Assembly: GCA_002425225.1 (NCBI GenBank)
Contig: DILV01000039.1
Coordinates: forward strand, 1-64,000
DNA length: 64,000 nucleotides
Reading direction: 5' to 3'
From: Thiothrix sp. UBA5583
GTDB taxonomy: Bacteria; Pseudomonadota; Gammaproteobacteria; Thiotrichales; Thiotrichaceae
Position numbers and translations under genes: made by a program. Numbering within the stretch: position 1 is the first letter of the stretch; each line of letters begins with the position of its first letter. The notes under the pieces are model-generated. The model did not search any database. It was given only the letters and a program-made list of their open reading frames with translations, and had not been told where the DNA came from. Shown one piece after another: positions 36,204-45,123 of this stretch.

Positions 36204-38759
36204 ATGCGTTTCATTGGAAAATTTATCCAGATTATTTTTGGTGCTTTCTTCGCACTGCTTACTCTTGGCGCACTGGGTTTGTTTGGGATTTACCACTACT
36301 ATTCCCCACAACTGCCCAGTGACGAAGAATTGCGCAAGATAGAAATTCAGGTTCCATTACGCATTTATACGCGCGAAAACCAGTTAATTGCCGAATACGG
36401 TGAAAAACGTAGCCGCCCGGTGACACTCAAAGAAGTTCCTGAGCAACTCAAGCAGGCTTTTCTGGCTATTGAAGATACCCGTTTCTACGAACACAATGGT
36501 GTTGACTTCAAAGGAATTGCCCGCGCCCTCTACAGCGTGGTTTCCACTGGCTCAGCCAGCCAGGGAGCAAGCACCATCACCATGCAGCTTGCTCGCAATG
36601 CTTTCCTCAACGCTGAAAAAACTGTCGACCGCAAGCTCAAAGAAACCCTGCTGGCAATCCGCCTCGAACAGGAATTGGAAAAAAATGAAATCCTTGAGCT
36701 GTACCTCAACAAGATTTATCTCGGCAAAAGTGCTTACGGGGTTGCTGCTGCCGCAGAGACTTATTACGGCAAGCAACTGCACCAGTTGACCCTCGCACAA
36801 GCCGCCATGATTGCCGGTTTGCCCAAGGCTCCTTCCCGCTATAACCCGATTGCCAACCCGGAACGCGCCATGATCCGGCGCAACTATATCCTGCAACGGA
36901 TGCTGGAGCTAGGCAACATCTCCCAAACTGATTACCAGACGGCCATCAACGAACCCAACACTGCTCAGGTTCACGAGACCGAAATTGAAACCAGTGCCCC
37001 TTATTTGGCAGAAATGGTACGCGCTGAAATCGTCAAGCGTTATGGTGAAACCAATGCGTATACACAAGGCTACCATGTGCATACCACGCTGGATTCCAAA
37101 CAGCAGGCTGACGCAGAAAAGTCACTGCGCAATGCACTGCTAGCTTATGACCGCCGTCACGGCTACCGGGGTGCTGAAGACAAGATTGATCTGAGTGACT
37201 TCAAAACCGAGGAAGAACAGCGCGACAAACTATCCACCTACCCCAAAATGGGCGAACTGGAACCAGCACTGGTATTGAAGTCCGACTCCGGCTCTGCTGA
37301 CCTGCTGGTAGGCGAAAGCCGTATTATCCTTGACATGGAAGCAGTAAAATGGGCGCGGGAATTTGAGAATGAAGACCGGCGTGGTGCTGCCCCCAAAAAA
37401 GTCAGTGAAGTCCTCAAGGCAGGCGACATTGTGCGTATTATCCCCACTGACGACAGCAAAAAAAGCTGGAAACTATCGCAAATACCCACTGTCGGTGGTG
37501 CCATCATTTCGATCGACCCCAAGGATGGGGCTATCCGCTCGGTCATGGGTGGGTTTGACTTCTACCATTCCAAATTCAACCGCGCCACTCAGGCAGTACG
37601 TCAGCCTGGTTCCAGTTTCAAACCCGTTATTTATGCAGCCGCGCTCGCCAAAGGCTTTTCCCCCACCAGTATTGTCAATGATGCTCCAATTACTATTCCT
37701 GGCAGCTCCTGGAAACCGGAAAACTTCGGTGGACGTTACATTGGCCCCACTACGCTGGCTGAAGCGCTGGCAAAATCCCGCAATCTGGTATCTATTCGCC
37801 TGTTGCGCAGCATTGGTATCAATTACGCCATCGACTACGCCACCAAATTTGGCTTCCCACAAGCAGACCTCCCCCCCAACCTGACCCTAGCGCTAGGAAC
37901 CGGCATGACCACACCCTTGGGCATGGCAACAGCGTATTCTGCCTTCGCTAATGGTGGCTACAAAATCGAGCCTTATTTCATCACCCGCATCGAAAACAGC
38001 ACAGGTCAACTGGTAGACGAATTCAAACCCATCAAAGTCTGTGGCGACAACGTGGAATTCTGCACTAACAGCAAGCAGGAAGCCAACAAGGACATAAAAA
38101 ATACTAAGGCTGATGACAAGAAGACCGACAAGGACACCAGTAAAGACAAAGATGCCAAAAACAGCAAGACCATAGAAGACAAGCCATTTTGGGAAACCGC
38201 TGGCAACACCGAAAACGCAGCACCGGTAGCCGATCAATATCCGGCAGCCAAACGCATTATTGACAGCCGCACCCACTACCAGATTGTCAGCATGTTGCAA
38301 GGTGTCACCCAGTTTGGTACGGCTGCTCGCGCCAGCCGCGCTCTCGGACGCAAAGACATCGCCGGAAAAACCGGTACAACCAACGACCAGAAAGATGCCT
38401 GGTTCTGCGGTTTCACCCCGAACGTTGTCACTGTCACCTGGATGGGCTTCGATGACATGTCAAAACTGGGCGAAGGTGAAACAGCTACCAACGTCGCCCT
38501 ACCCATGTGGATCGACTATATGCACCGGGTACTGGAAGGCACACCATCCAAGGAATGGGACAAACCGGATGACTACAAGGAAGCAAATGCCGCCCCAATT
38601 GACAATAGCTTGCAGGATGGTGAAGGTAATGCAGCAACCCCTTCCGGTACTGGCTTCCAGTATCAAAGCGAGCAGGATTTGCGCCCGCAGCGCCCAAATC
38701 AAGCTCCGGCACCACGCCGTCCACCTGAACGTGTAGAAATTCCCGAACAGCTTTTCTGA
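36204..38759 (+). CDS. mrcA: penicillin-binding protein 1A
   Basis: This bifunctional peptidoglycan synthase has 851 residues. A membrane anchor (about 7-30) precedes the glycosyltransferase domain, with catalytic Glu in AIEDTRFYEHNGVDFKGI and the QGASTITMQLARN block. The PCB_OB region and the transpeptidase domain follow, with SSFKP (nucleophile Ser), SRN and GKTGTTND motifs. Between the SRN and KTG motifs there is an insertion of about 55 residues very rich in Lys and Asp (near 620-675), unusual for this family. The place next to divergent pilM is standard. The C-terminus is Pro/Arg-rich and the stop overlaps the next ATG. Confidence 0.95.
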   Translation: MRFIGKFIQIIFGAFFALLTLGALGLFGIYHYYSPQLPSDEELRKIEIQVPLRIYTRENQLIAEYGEKRSRPVTLKEVPEQLKQAFLAIEDTRFYEHNGVDFKGIARALYSVVSTGSASQGASTITMQLARNAFLNAEKTVDRKLKETLLAIRLEQELEKNEILELYLNKIYLGKSAYGVAAAAETYYGKQLHQLTLAQAAMIAGLPKAPSRYNPIANPERAMIRRNYILQRMLELGNISQTDYQTAINEPNTAQVHETEIETSAPYLAEMVRAEIVKRYGETNAYTQGYHVHTTLDSKQQADAEKSLRNALLAYDRRHGYRGAEDKIDLSDFKTEEEQRDKLSTYPKMGELEPALVLKSDSGSADLLVGESRIILDMEAVKWAREFENEDRRGAAPKKVSEVLKAGDIVRIIPTDDSKKSWKLSQIPTVGGAIISIDPKDGAIRSVMGGFDFYHSKFNRATQAVRQPGSSFKPVIYAAALAKGFSPTSIVNDAPITIPGSSWKPENFGGRYIGPTTLAEALAKSRNLVSIRLLRSIGINYAIDYATKFGFPQADLPPNLTLALGTGMTTPLGMATAYSAFANGGYKIEPYFITRIENSTGQLVDEFKPIKVCGDNVEFCTNSKQEANKDIKNTKADDKKTDKDTSKDKDAKNSKTIEDKPFWETAGNTENAAPVADQYPAAKRIIDSRTHYQIVSMLQGVTQFGTAARASRALGRKDIAGKTGTTNDQKDAWFCGFTPNVVTVTWMGFDDMSKLGEGETATNVALPMWIDYMHRVLEGTPSKEWDKPDDYKEANAAPIDNSLQDGEGNAATPSGTGFQYQSEQDLRPQRPNQAPAPRRPPERVEIPEQLF

Positions 38760-39364
38760 TGCGCAACACCACCGAAGAACTACGCCATCTGGTGGCAGAA
38801 GAAGCCGCTCGCCTGATTTACGAAGAAGGGATGCGTGATTACCGGCTAGCCAAACTGCGGGCTGCGGAACAACTGGGAGCGAGCTTGCAGGCTGCCAGCC
38901 AGCCCAGCAACGAAGAAGTGGAAGCCGCCATCCATAACCGTATCCAGTTGTTTGATGCCGCCACCCAGCCAGTCTTGTTGCGACAACACCGCCTGGTTGC
39001 GTTGGAAGCGATGGATTTCCTCAGCCAGTACAACCCCTACCTGACTGGTGCGGCATTGGAAGGTACATCCAGTCCCCATTCAGCCGTTACTTTGTTTCTG
39101 TCTGCCGACAGCGCAGAAGAAGTGATGTTCTATCTGGAAGACCAGCACATACCGTTCCAGACTCATGAACGGCGAGCACGCTTTGGCAGCAGAAAGCCTG
39201 AATACTATCCGTTGTTACGTTTTTACGTGGATGATGTGGAGGTGGAATTGATGATTTTTCCGCATGACGATCGCTTTGCTAGCGCCCCCATCAGCCCGAT
39301 TACCGGCAAGGCAACCCGGCGGGCAGAACGCAAGAAAGTAATAACACTACTGGATCAGGCGTGA
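38759..39364 (+). CDS. conserved protein, possible nucleotidyltransferase-like fold
   Basis: This 201-residue cytoplasmic protein has a helical N-terminal half ([30 protein letters not shown]). The C-terminal alpha/beta half contains [39 protein letters not shown] and [14 protein letters not shown]. The GxxLxGTxxxxSxVxL then DDVEVEL pattern recalls minimal nucleotidyltransferases, but I cannot confirm catalytic acids. It is coupled to mrcA by TGATG overlap, and its 3' end overlaps the convergent hemE by ten bases. Confidence 0.65.
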   Translation: MRNTTEELRHLVAEEAARLIYEEGMRDYRLAKLRAAEQLGASLQAASQPSNEEVEAAIHNRIQLFDAATQPVLLRQHRLVALEAMDFLSQYNPYLTGAALEGTSSPHSAVTLFLSADSAEEVMFYLEDQHIPFQTHERRARFGSRKPEYYPLLRFYVDDVEVELMIFPHDDRFASAPISPITGKATRRAERKKVITLLDQA

Positions 39365-40419
39365 TACTGCCGCCCAAGCTCATGGACGGCATCAACTAGC
39401 GCAGTAACATGCTCAGGATTGACATGCTGATGAATACCATGCCCCAGATTGAATACATGCCCGGAACCCTGCCCGAAACTGGCAAGAATCTCAGCCACTT
39501 GCTGACGGATAATCTCCGGTGAAGCGTACAACACACAAGGGTCCATATTGCCCTGCAACGCTACCTGAGCACCCACACGACTACGTGCTTCGCCGAGATT
39601 GATTGTCCAGTCGACACCCAGTGCATCGCAGCCAGTTGCTGCCATCGCCTCCAGCCACTGCGCCCCACCTTTGGTAAACAGGATAACCGGAACTCGGCGG
39701 CCTTCGCTTTCGCGTTGCACACCATCGACAATTTTTTGCATGTAACGCAGGGAAAACTCACGGTAGGTTGCCGGAGTCAATGCGCCACCCCAGGTATCGA
39801 ACACCATCGCGGCTTGTGCCCCTGCCGCAATCTGCGCATTCAGGTAGAGGATGATGCTGTCAGCGAGCTTGTCCAGCAACAAATGCAGCGCTTTAGGATC
39901 ACCGTACAACATGCCTTTGACTTTGGCGAATTCCTTGCTGGAACTGCCTTCAACCATATAGGTTGCCAATGTCCAGGGGCTGCCGGTAAAACCGATCAGG
40001 GGAACGCTCCCGTTCAGCTCACGACGAATGGTACGCACTGCATCCATCACATAGCGCAACTCACCTTCCGGGTCGGGAATACCGACTTTTTCAATGTCTG
40101 CCCTGCTTCTGAGCGGATGCGTGAAACGTGGGCCTTCACCTTCGGCGAAATACAACCCCAAGCCCATGGCATCAGGCACGGTCAGGATGTCGGAAAACAG
40201 GATGGCTGCATCCAACGCATAGCGTTCCAGCGGTTGCAAAGTGACTTCGCAGGCCAACTCGGGATTTTTACACAAATCCATGAAGCTACCAGCCCGCGCC
40301 CGCGTAGCACGATATTCAGGCAGGTAACGTCCGGCCTGACGCATAACCCAGATAGGTGTCGTATCAACTGGCTGTTTCAGGAGTGCGCGTAAAAAACGGT
40401 CATTTTTAAGTTCAGTCAT
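39355..40419 (-). CDS. hemE: uroporphyrinogen decarboxylase
   Basis: HemE decarboxylates the four acetate side chains of uroporphyrinogen III to give coproporphyrinogen III in heme synthesis. The N-terminal signature [16 protein letters not shown] (residues 21-36), the active-site Asp in [14 protein letters not shown] and the second signature [16 protein letters not shown] are all present. The 354 residues are the normal length. Ribosome site AGGGGTGTGAT-ATG. Confidence 0.97.
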   Translation of the reverse strand: MTELKNDRFLRALLKQPVDTTPIWVMRQAGRYLPEYRATRARAGSFMDLCKNPELACEVTLQPLERYALDAAILFSDILTVPDAMGLGLYFAEGEGPRFTHPLRSRADIEKVGIPDPEGELRYVMDAVRTIRRELNGSVPLIGFTGSPWTLATYMVEGSSSKEFAKVKGMLYGDPKALHLLLDKLADSIILYLNAQIAAGAQAAMVFDTWGGALTPATYREFSLRYMQKIVDGVQRESEGRRVPVILFTKGGAQWLEAMAATGCDALGVDWTINLGEARSRVGAQVALQGNMDPCVLYASPEIIRQQVAEILASFGQGSGHVFNLGHGIHQHVNPEHVTALVDAVHELGRQYHA

Positions 40420-40478
40420 ATCACACCCCTGAAAAAACCATCAGCAGAAACCCGCAAAAAGGTTCCTGCCATCAACCA

Positions 40479-40934
40479 TTAAGTACCCAAACGGGCCTTG
40501 ATCATGCCACTCAGCTTGCCCATATCGGCACGCCCCTGAGCCAGTGGCTTAAGCCAGTTCATTACTTTGCCCATGTCACGCACGGAAACAGCACCTGTTT
40601 CTGCTATCCCTTGCTGGATCAGTGCGTACAGCTCATCTTCCGTCAATGGCTGGGGAAGGTAAGCCTGAATAACGCCCAACTCAAACTCTTCCTGGTCAGC
40701 AAGGTCGGTACGACCCGCATCCTGATACTGACGAATAGACTCACGGCGCTGCTTGACCATTTTGTCCAGCACTGCCAATACGGCAGACTCATCCAGTTCA
40801 GTACGGGTATCTACTTCCAGTTGCTTGATGGCAGCCAACATCAGACGGATCACACCCAAACGGGGCTTGTCCTGCGCCCGCATGGCGGATTTCATGTCTT
40901 CGCTGATTTGCGTTTTCAGGCTGGCATCAGTCAT
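40479..40934 (-). CDS. yqeY: GatB/YqeY domain protein
   Basis: This is a 151-residue YqeY-type protein, related to the C-terminal tRNA-binding domain of GatB. The family blocks are SAMRAQDKPRLGVIRLMLAAIKQLEVD, KQRRESIRQYQDAGRTDLADQEEFEL and MGKVMNWLKPLAQGRADMGKLSGMIKARL. I chose ATG 40934; a TTG six bases upstream is less likely. It follows rpsU by 16 bases, a frequent pairing in proteobacteria. The molecular role of the family is unsettled. Confidence 0.92.
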   Translation of the reverse strand: MTDASLKTQISEDMKSAMRAQDKPRLGVIRLMLAAIKQLEVDTRTELDESAVLAVLDKMVKQRRESIRQYQDAGRTDLADQEEFELGVIQAYLPQPLTEDELYALIQQGIAETGAVSVRDMGKVMNWLKPLAQGRADMGKLSGMIKARLGT

Positions 40935-40950
40935 TGGCAAGGCGAATTGA

Positions 40951-41166
40951 TCAGTACAGACGAACGCGGCGGTTCAGATCACGGGAAATACGCTTGAGGT
41001 TACGCTTGACCGCAGCAGCACGCATACGTTTACGCACAGAAGTTGGCTTTTCATAGAATTCGCGACCGCGAACTTCGGCAACAACGCCTGCTTTCTCACA
41101 AGTGCGCTTGAAACGGCGCAGGGCTACTTCAAAAGGCTCGGTATCGCGTACTTTTACACTTGGCAT
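40951..41166 (-). CDS. rpsU: 30S ribosomal protein S21
   Basis: S21 is a small basic ribosomal protein needed for efficient initiation on structured or Shine-Dalgarno-dependent mRNAs. Its 71 residues show the family core [33 protein letters not shown] and the basic RRVRLY end. Ribosome site AGGA five bases before the ATG. The usual downstream dnaG-rpoD genes are absent; hemE follows yqeY instead. Confidence 0.98.
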   Translation of the reverse strand: MPSVKVRDTEPFEVALRRFKRTCEKAGVVAEVRGREFYEKPTSVRKRMRAAAVKRNLKRISRDLNRRVRLY

Positions 41167-41242
41167 AAAAATCCTGTCTCAAAATCCGTAGGTTGAGTAA
41201 AACGGCGGATTATACCGTTACGCCAGCCAAATGCAAAAGCAT

Positions 41243-41662
41243 TCATGCGTTTTCGTCGCTTTCCCCGATAAATTCCCCGTACAGGATCAGGGAATGATCC
41301 TTGATACGGAAATTATGCAACCGTGCCAGTTCCTGTTGGCGCTGCTCAATGATTTCATCATAGAACTCCACTACCCGCCCGGTTTTCATGCACACCATGT
41401 GGTCATGATGCTCCTCGGTAGCAAGTTCAAATACCGCCTGCCCCCCCTCGAAATGATGGCGGTTGACCAATCCGGCAGCCTCAAACTGGGTGAGAACACG
41501 GTAAACGGTAGCAAGACCGATTTCTTCACCGTTTCCCAGCAACAGCTTATAGATGTCTTCTGCGCTCAAATGATGTTCCTGCGAATTACTCAGCAAATCG
41601 AGAATCTTGACTCTTGGCTGCGTAATTTTCAGACCGGCGCGTTTAATATCACGTTCTTCCAC
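41243..41662 (-). CDS. fur: ferric uptake regulator
   Basis: Fur is a metal-dependent dimeric repressor that controls iron uptake. The winged-helix part is LKITQPRVKILDLL to GLATVYRVLTQFEAAGLV, and the metal-site block is EEHHDHMVCMKTGRVVEF. E. coli Fur has CxxC after HHDH, but here only the first Cys remains, so a structural zinc there is doubtful. The start is GTG 41662 with GGAG eight bases upstream. It is divergent from bamE, the common fur-bamE arrangement. Confidence 0.94.
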   Translation of the reverse strand: MEERDIKRAGLKITQPRVKILDLLSNSQEHHLSAEDIYKLLLGNGEEIGLATVYRVLTQFEAAGLVNRHHFEGGQAVFELATEEHHDHMVCMKTGRVVEFYDEIIEQRQQELARLHNFRIKDHSLILYGEFIGESDENA

Positions 41663-41705
41663 CCTGCACTCTCCGTCGTGAATAGTCTATCATGACACCC
41701 ATGTT

Positions 41706-41711
41706 TATAAT
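41706..41711 (+). promoter_or_regulatory. possible -10 box of bamE
   Basis: A perfect TATAAT lies 17 bases before the bamE ATG in the 66-base gap between divergent fur and bamE. No convincing -35 box is at the right distance and the leader would be very short, so this is tentative. Confidence 0.3.
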
Positions 41712-41728
41712 GGATAGCCTAGATTAAC

Positions 41729-42058
41729 ATGATAAAGTATATCATTTCATTTTCTCTTGCTACGGCCTTGTTGGTAGGGGGATGCAGTTCCTACAAAATG
41801 GAAATCCAGCAAGGCAATTACATTACCAGCGAAGAACTGGCACAGGTACAAACCGGCATGAGTGCTGCCCAGGTGCAAGCTGTTCTGGGTACCCCACTGC
41901 TAGTCGATGACTTCCACAAGAACCGCTGGGATTATGTGTTTTACCTCAAATCCCCCGGTGAAGCTGTCAAGCGTAGCAGCGTTACCGTTTTCTTCCAGAA
42001 TGGTGTCGTGCGTGACATCCGCCGTGATGATGCATTGGTAGAAGTCAAACCCAAGTAG
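41729..42058 (+). CDS. bamE: outer-membrane assembly lipoprotein BamE
   Basis: BamE (SmpA/OmlA) is a small lipoprotein of the beta-barrel assembly machine. The signal and lipobox LLVGGC (Cys19) are followed by the SmpA/OmlA domain with QQGNYI, LAQVQTGMSAAQVQAVLGTPLL and WDYVFYLKSPG. Length 109. No clear Shine-Dalgarno sequence precedes the ATG. It faces the hypothetical gene at 42062 tail to tail with only three bases between. Confidence 0.94.
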   Translation: MIKYIISFSLATALLVGGCSSYKMEIQQGNYITSEELAQVQTGMSAAQVQAVLGTPLLVDDFHKNRWDYVFYLKSPGEAVKRSSVTVFFQNGVVRDIRRDDALVEVKPK

Positions 42059-42061
42059 ACA

Positions 42062-42310
42062 TTAAGCCAGCCACTCTACCAAATAGTACAGGTATTGCCC
42101 TTCCGATGACTTGGAAGGGCCGAGTACTATTGCCGGAAAACGTTTGGCATCACATTTTGCAGCAGCAACAGCAGCGTCAGCATCCGCATACGGCTGGATA
42201 CAACTGGCAGGAAAACGGTTGCGCCCCGGCTTGAACTTGGGCAAGTAAACGGTAGCAAAAATCGGGCGCGACACCCCACCATCAGGATCAGGAGGAACCA
42301 TGCCGTGCAT
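42062..42310 (-). CDS. small hypothetical protein downstream of rnfH
   Basis: This is an 82-residue protein without a signal peptide. The visible pattern is FATVYLPKFKPGRNRFPASCIQPYADADAAVAAA followed by KRFPAIVLGPSKSSEGQYLYYLVEWL, which could form a small alpha/beta fold. I do not recognise the family. Its ATG overlaps the rnfH stop (TGATG), so it is probably translated from the ratA-rnfH transcript. Confidence 0.6.
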   Translation of the reverse strand: MHGMVPPDPDGGVSRPIFATVYLPKFKPGRNRFPASCIQPYADADAAVAAAKCDAKRFPAIVLGPSKSSEGQYLYYLVEWLA

Positions 42311-42645
42311 CAGGTATCCACCTCATCGGCAGCATCCCCGCCACCTTTTTTCATGCGTTTGCCTTCTGCGGCTCTTTGCTTGCGCACAGCTTTAGGGTCA
42401 GCAATCAACGGACGGTAAATCTCAATACGATCACGGGCACGCAAAGGCTGGTCAAGTTTGCTGACTTTGCCGAAAACCCCTGCTGCCAGTGTCGCCAGCT
42501 TCAGTTCCGGGTAACGCTCCAGAACCCCAGAAGCCACAATGCCATCCTGGATGCTCGCGCCCTCCGGCACTTGTACCGACAGCAACAACTGCTCGTGTGG
42601 CAGCGGATATACAACTTCAATCGTAATGGTTTCAGAGTTTGCCAT
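42310..42645 (-). CDS. rnfH: RnfH family protein (ubiquitin-like fold)
   Basis: RnfH proteins are small beta-grasp proteins often encoded beside ratA; their function is not settled. Here IEVVYPLPHEQLLLSVQVPEGASIQDGI, GVFGKVSKLDQPLRARDRIEIYRPLIADPKAVRKQRA is typical of the family. I chose ATG 42645; a TTG at 42669 is the alternative. The 3' tail is Gly/Lys/Asp-rich. The gene overlaps ratA by 14 bases. Confidence 0.9.
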   Translation of the reverse strand: MANSETITIEVVYPLPHEQLLLSVQVPEGASIQDGIVASGVLERYPELKLATLAAGVFGKVSKLDQPLRARDRIEIYRPLIADPKAVRKQRAAEGKRMKKGGGDAADEVDT

Positions 42646-43069
42646 AGACTTTTTTCGCCCGCTCAACAAAGGAATCTACCAGCGTATTGGCGACCTGATT
42701 AAAAACAGAGCCAATCGCCAGACTTAAAATCTTGTTGGAGAACTCGAAATCCAGATCAAGGGATACCTTGCACGCTCCCGGCTGCAACTCATCAAAACGC
42801 CAGAAACCATGCAAATGCTGGAAGGGTCCATCCACCAGACGCATTTCAATAGTCTTGTTTTTCTGCAAACGATTGAGCGTGGTGAAACTTTTGTTGACCG
42901 CACCTTTGGCAATTTCGATGGTGGCTTTGACCTGATCCTCATCCCGCACATGTTCCAGCGCAGTACGACACCACGGCAAGAATTGCGGATACAGGGGAAT
43001 ATCATCGACTAGCCGGTACATTTGCTCGGGGCTATATGGCACTAGTGCACTACGGTTGATATGCGCCAT
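42632..43069 (-). CDS. ratA: RatA-like START/polyketide-cyclase family protein
   Basis: This 145-residue START-like protein belongs to the RatA/Coq10 group. MAHINRSALVPYSPEQMYRLVDDIPLYPQFLPWC and the C-terminal FEFSNKILSLAIGSVFNQVANTLVDSF are diagnostic. E. coli RatA was reported to block ribosome association, and eukaryotic homologues bind ubiquinone; which role applies here cannot be told. It begins the ratA-rnfH-hypothetical transcript. Confidence 0.92.
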   Translation of the reverse strand: MAHINRSALVPYSPEQMYRLVDDIPLYPQFLPWCRTALEHVRDEDQVKATIEIAKGAVNKSFTTLNRLQKNKTIEMRLVDGPFQHLHGFWRFDELQPGACKVSLDLDFEFSNKILSLAIGSVFNQVANTLVDSFVERAKKVYGKL

Positions 43070-43136
43070 GCGTGTTCCTGTTCTCCTGAAAGCAGGAAGT
43101 ATCCCACATCATATCAACCGGGTCAGCCCCATGCCG

Positions 43137-43577
43137 TTATCGCTGGATAATCATCGTCCCGGAAAGCCGATCATGCCAACCCAGTGGCTTGTTCCTGTCA
43201 AACAGGCCAACGATGCCAAGCCCGAACGAAAGCACATTGACCAGATAGCCAACATAACGCAACAGACATTGCACACCGGAAGGCTCCTGTTGGGTCGCGG
43301 CATCCACCAGCCGCAAAGACAGCAACATCTTGCCAGGCGAAGAACACGACAACCACCAGAAACCCACGAAATACAGCAAAGGCACGCAAACCAGCAACAA
43401 GAATATATCCATCCAAGCAACGGCTGCCGGATTTCTAAGCCAAACATCACCTGCCACCATAACGACACTCATCAACAGTAGCAAACCCACCAGTATCGAA
43501 TCGAATGCAACAGCCAACAGGCGCATCTGCACACTGGCATAAGCCGGAAAAGCATGGGTAAAGTAACCTCTATTCAT
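43137..43577 (-). CDS. RDD family membrane protein
   Basis: This is a 146-residue RDD-domain protein with three or four membrane helices (RLLAVAFDSILVGLLLLMSVVMV, IFLLLVCVPLLYFVGFWWLS, LLRYVGYLVNVLSFGLGIVGLF). The first helix keeps the Arg and Asp of the RDD signature (MRLLAVAFDS). Members may act in ion or small-molecule transport; the substrate is unknown. ATG 43577 is preceded at eight bases by AGGAG, better than the GTG at 43586. Confidence 0.85.
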   Translation of the reverse strand: MNRGYFTHAFPAYASVQMRLLAVAFDSILVGLLLLMSVVMVAGDVWLRNPAAVAWMDIFLLLVCVPLLYFVGFWWLSCSSPGKMLLSLRLVDAATQQEPSGVQCLLRYVGYLVNVLSFGLGIVGLFDRNKPLGWHDRLSGTMIIQR

Positions 43578-43657
43578 GTATGACACTCCTTTGTCACCCG
43601 CAAGTACTCATGCCTTCAAAGTATAGATGCTGCCTCCACAAATTTTGCAAAAGAGTT

Positions 43658-45112
43658 TCACACACCCGCCATATTGATATATTTAAGCTCCATGTATTCA
43701 TCCAGACCGTAGCGGGAACCCTCCCTGCCCAGCCCGGACTGCTTAACCCCTCCAAACGGTGCAACCTCGGTGGAAATCAGCCCGGTATTGACCCCCACCA
43801 TGCCGTATTCCAGAGCTTCCGACACACGCCAGATCCGCCCGATGTCACGTGCATAGAAGTAGGCAGCCAAGCCGAATTCCGTATCGTTGGCCATTTTCAC
43901 CGCCTCAGCCTCATCTTCAAAACGGAATAACGGTGCAACCGGTCCGAAAATTTCTTCTCGCGCCACCCGCATGGTTGGTAAGACCCCCGTCAACACGGTG
44001 GGCTGGTAAAAAGTCCTACCCAATTCATGCCTGCCACCACCGCCGACAACCTGTGCCCCGAGGGAAACCGCATCTGCCACCAACGCCTCCACCTTGCACA
44101 CCGCAGCCTCATCAATCAGCGGCCCTTGGGTAACACCCTCATCCAGACCATTACCCACTTTCAGGCTCGCAACCCTTGCTGCCAGTTTTTCAGCGAATGT
44201 TGTATAAACACCGGCTTGCACCAGAAAACGATTGGCACATACGCAAGTTTGCCCACTGTTGCGGTACTTGGAGAGCAAAGCACCTTCCACCGCCGCATCC
44301 AGATCCGCATCATCAAACACAATGAAAGGTGCATTCCCCCCCAGTTCCAGCGAGAGTTTTTTCAGGGTTGGGGCACATTGCTGCATGAGCAGGCGACCGA
44401 CTTCGGTAGAACCGGTAAACGACAGCTTGCGCACCACCGGGCTGGCGGTCAGCTCTCCACCAATAGCCACCGGGTTGCCTGTCACCACGTTGAAAACACC
44501 CGCAGGCACACCCGCCTGCTCCCCCAGTTGCGCCAGAGCCAACGCAGTCAGCGGGGTCTGTTCAGCCGGTTTGAACACCATCGTGCAACCTGCTGCCAAT
44601 GCAGGCCCCAGCTTGCGAGTCAACATTGCCGCCGGAAAATTCCACGGTGTAATCGCCGCACACACCCCGACTGGCTGGCGGATGACCAGCAAACGCCGGT
44701 CAGGCTGGATCGTAGGGATCACATCACCATAGGCACGCTTGCCCTCTTCGGCAAACCAGTCAAAAAAGGAGGCTGCGTAAGCGATTTCACCACGCGCTTC
44801 CGCCAAGGGTTTGCCCTGCTCCGATGTCATCAGTATCGCCAAATCCTGCTGGTGTGCCAGCAACAGCTCAGCCCAGCGGCGCAGGACACGCCCGCGTTCT
44901 GCTGCCGTTTTCTCTCGCCAGGCAGGCAAGGCAAGCTCTGCGGCAGCAATGGCCTTGCGGGTTTCGTTTGCACCACACAGCGGCACATCAGCCAGTTTTT
45001 CGCCAGTTGCCGGATTGACAACCAGCATGGTCTGACCGGCATCAGCATCTACCCACTCGCCATTGATATAACAGCGGGTACGTAACAAGTCCTGTGCTTG
45101 CAATGCCTGCAT
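43658..45112 (-). CDS. gabD: NAD(P)-dependent succinate-semialdehyde dehydrogenase-like
   Basis: This aldehyde dehydrogenase has 484 residues. The catalytic Glu lies in LELGGNAPF and the Cys in NSGQTCVCANRF; the ITPWNFPAAMLTRK and FTGSTEVG cofactor blocks and the C-terminal EVAPFGGVKQSGLGREGS pattern match the GabD group. It would oxidise succinate semialdehyde to succinate, although related aldehydes are possible. It starts 11 bases after truA with AAGGAGATTGCC-ATG, in the place where trpF often lies in related genomes. Confidence 0.88.
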   Translation of the reverse strand: MQALQAQDLLRTRCYINGEWVDADAGQTMLVVNPATGEKLADVPLCGANETRKAIAAAELALPAWREKTAAERGRVLRRWAELLLAHQQDLAILMTSEQGKPLAEARGEIAYAASFFDWFAEEGKRAYGDVIPTIQPDRRLLVIRQPVGVCAAITPWNFPAAMLTRKLGPALAAGCTMVFKPAEQTPLTALALAQLGEQAGVPAGVFNVVTGNPVAIGGELTASPVVRKLSFTGSTEVGRLLMQQCAPTLKKLSLELGGNAPFIVFDDADLDAAVEGALLSKYRNSGQTCVCANRFLVQAGVYTTFAEKLAARVASLKVGNGLDEGVTQGPLIDEAAVCKVEALVADAVSLGAQVVGGGGRHELGRTFYQPTVLTGVLPTMRVAREEIFGPVAPLFRFEDEAEAVKMANDTEFGLAAYFYARDIGRIWRVSEALEYGMVGVNTGLISTEVAPFGGVKQSGLGREGSRYGLDEYMELKYINMAGV

Positions 45113-45123
45113 GGCAATCTCCT

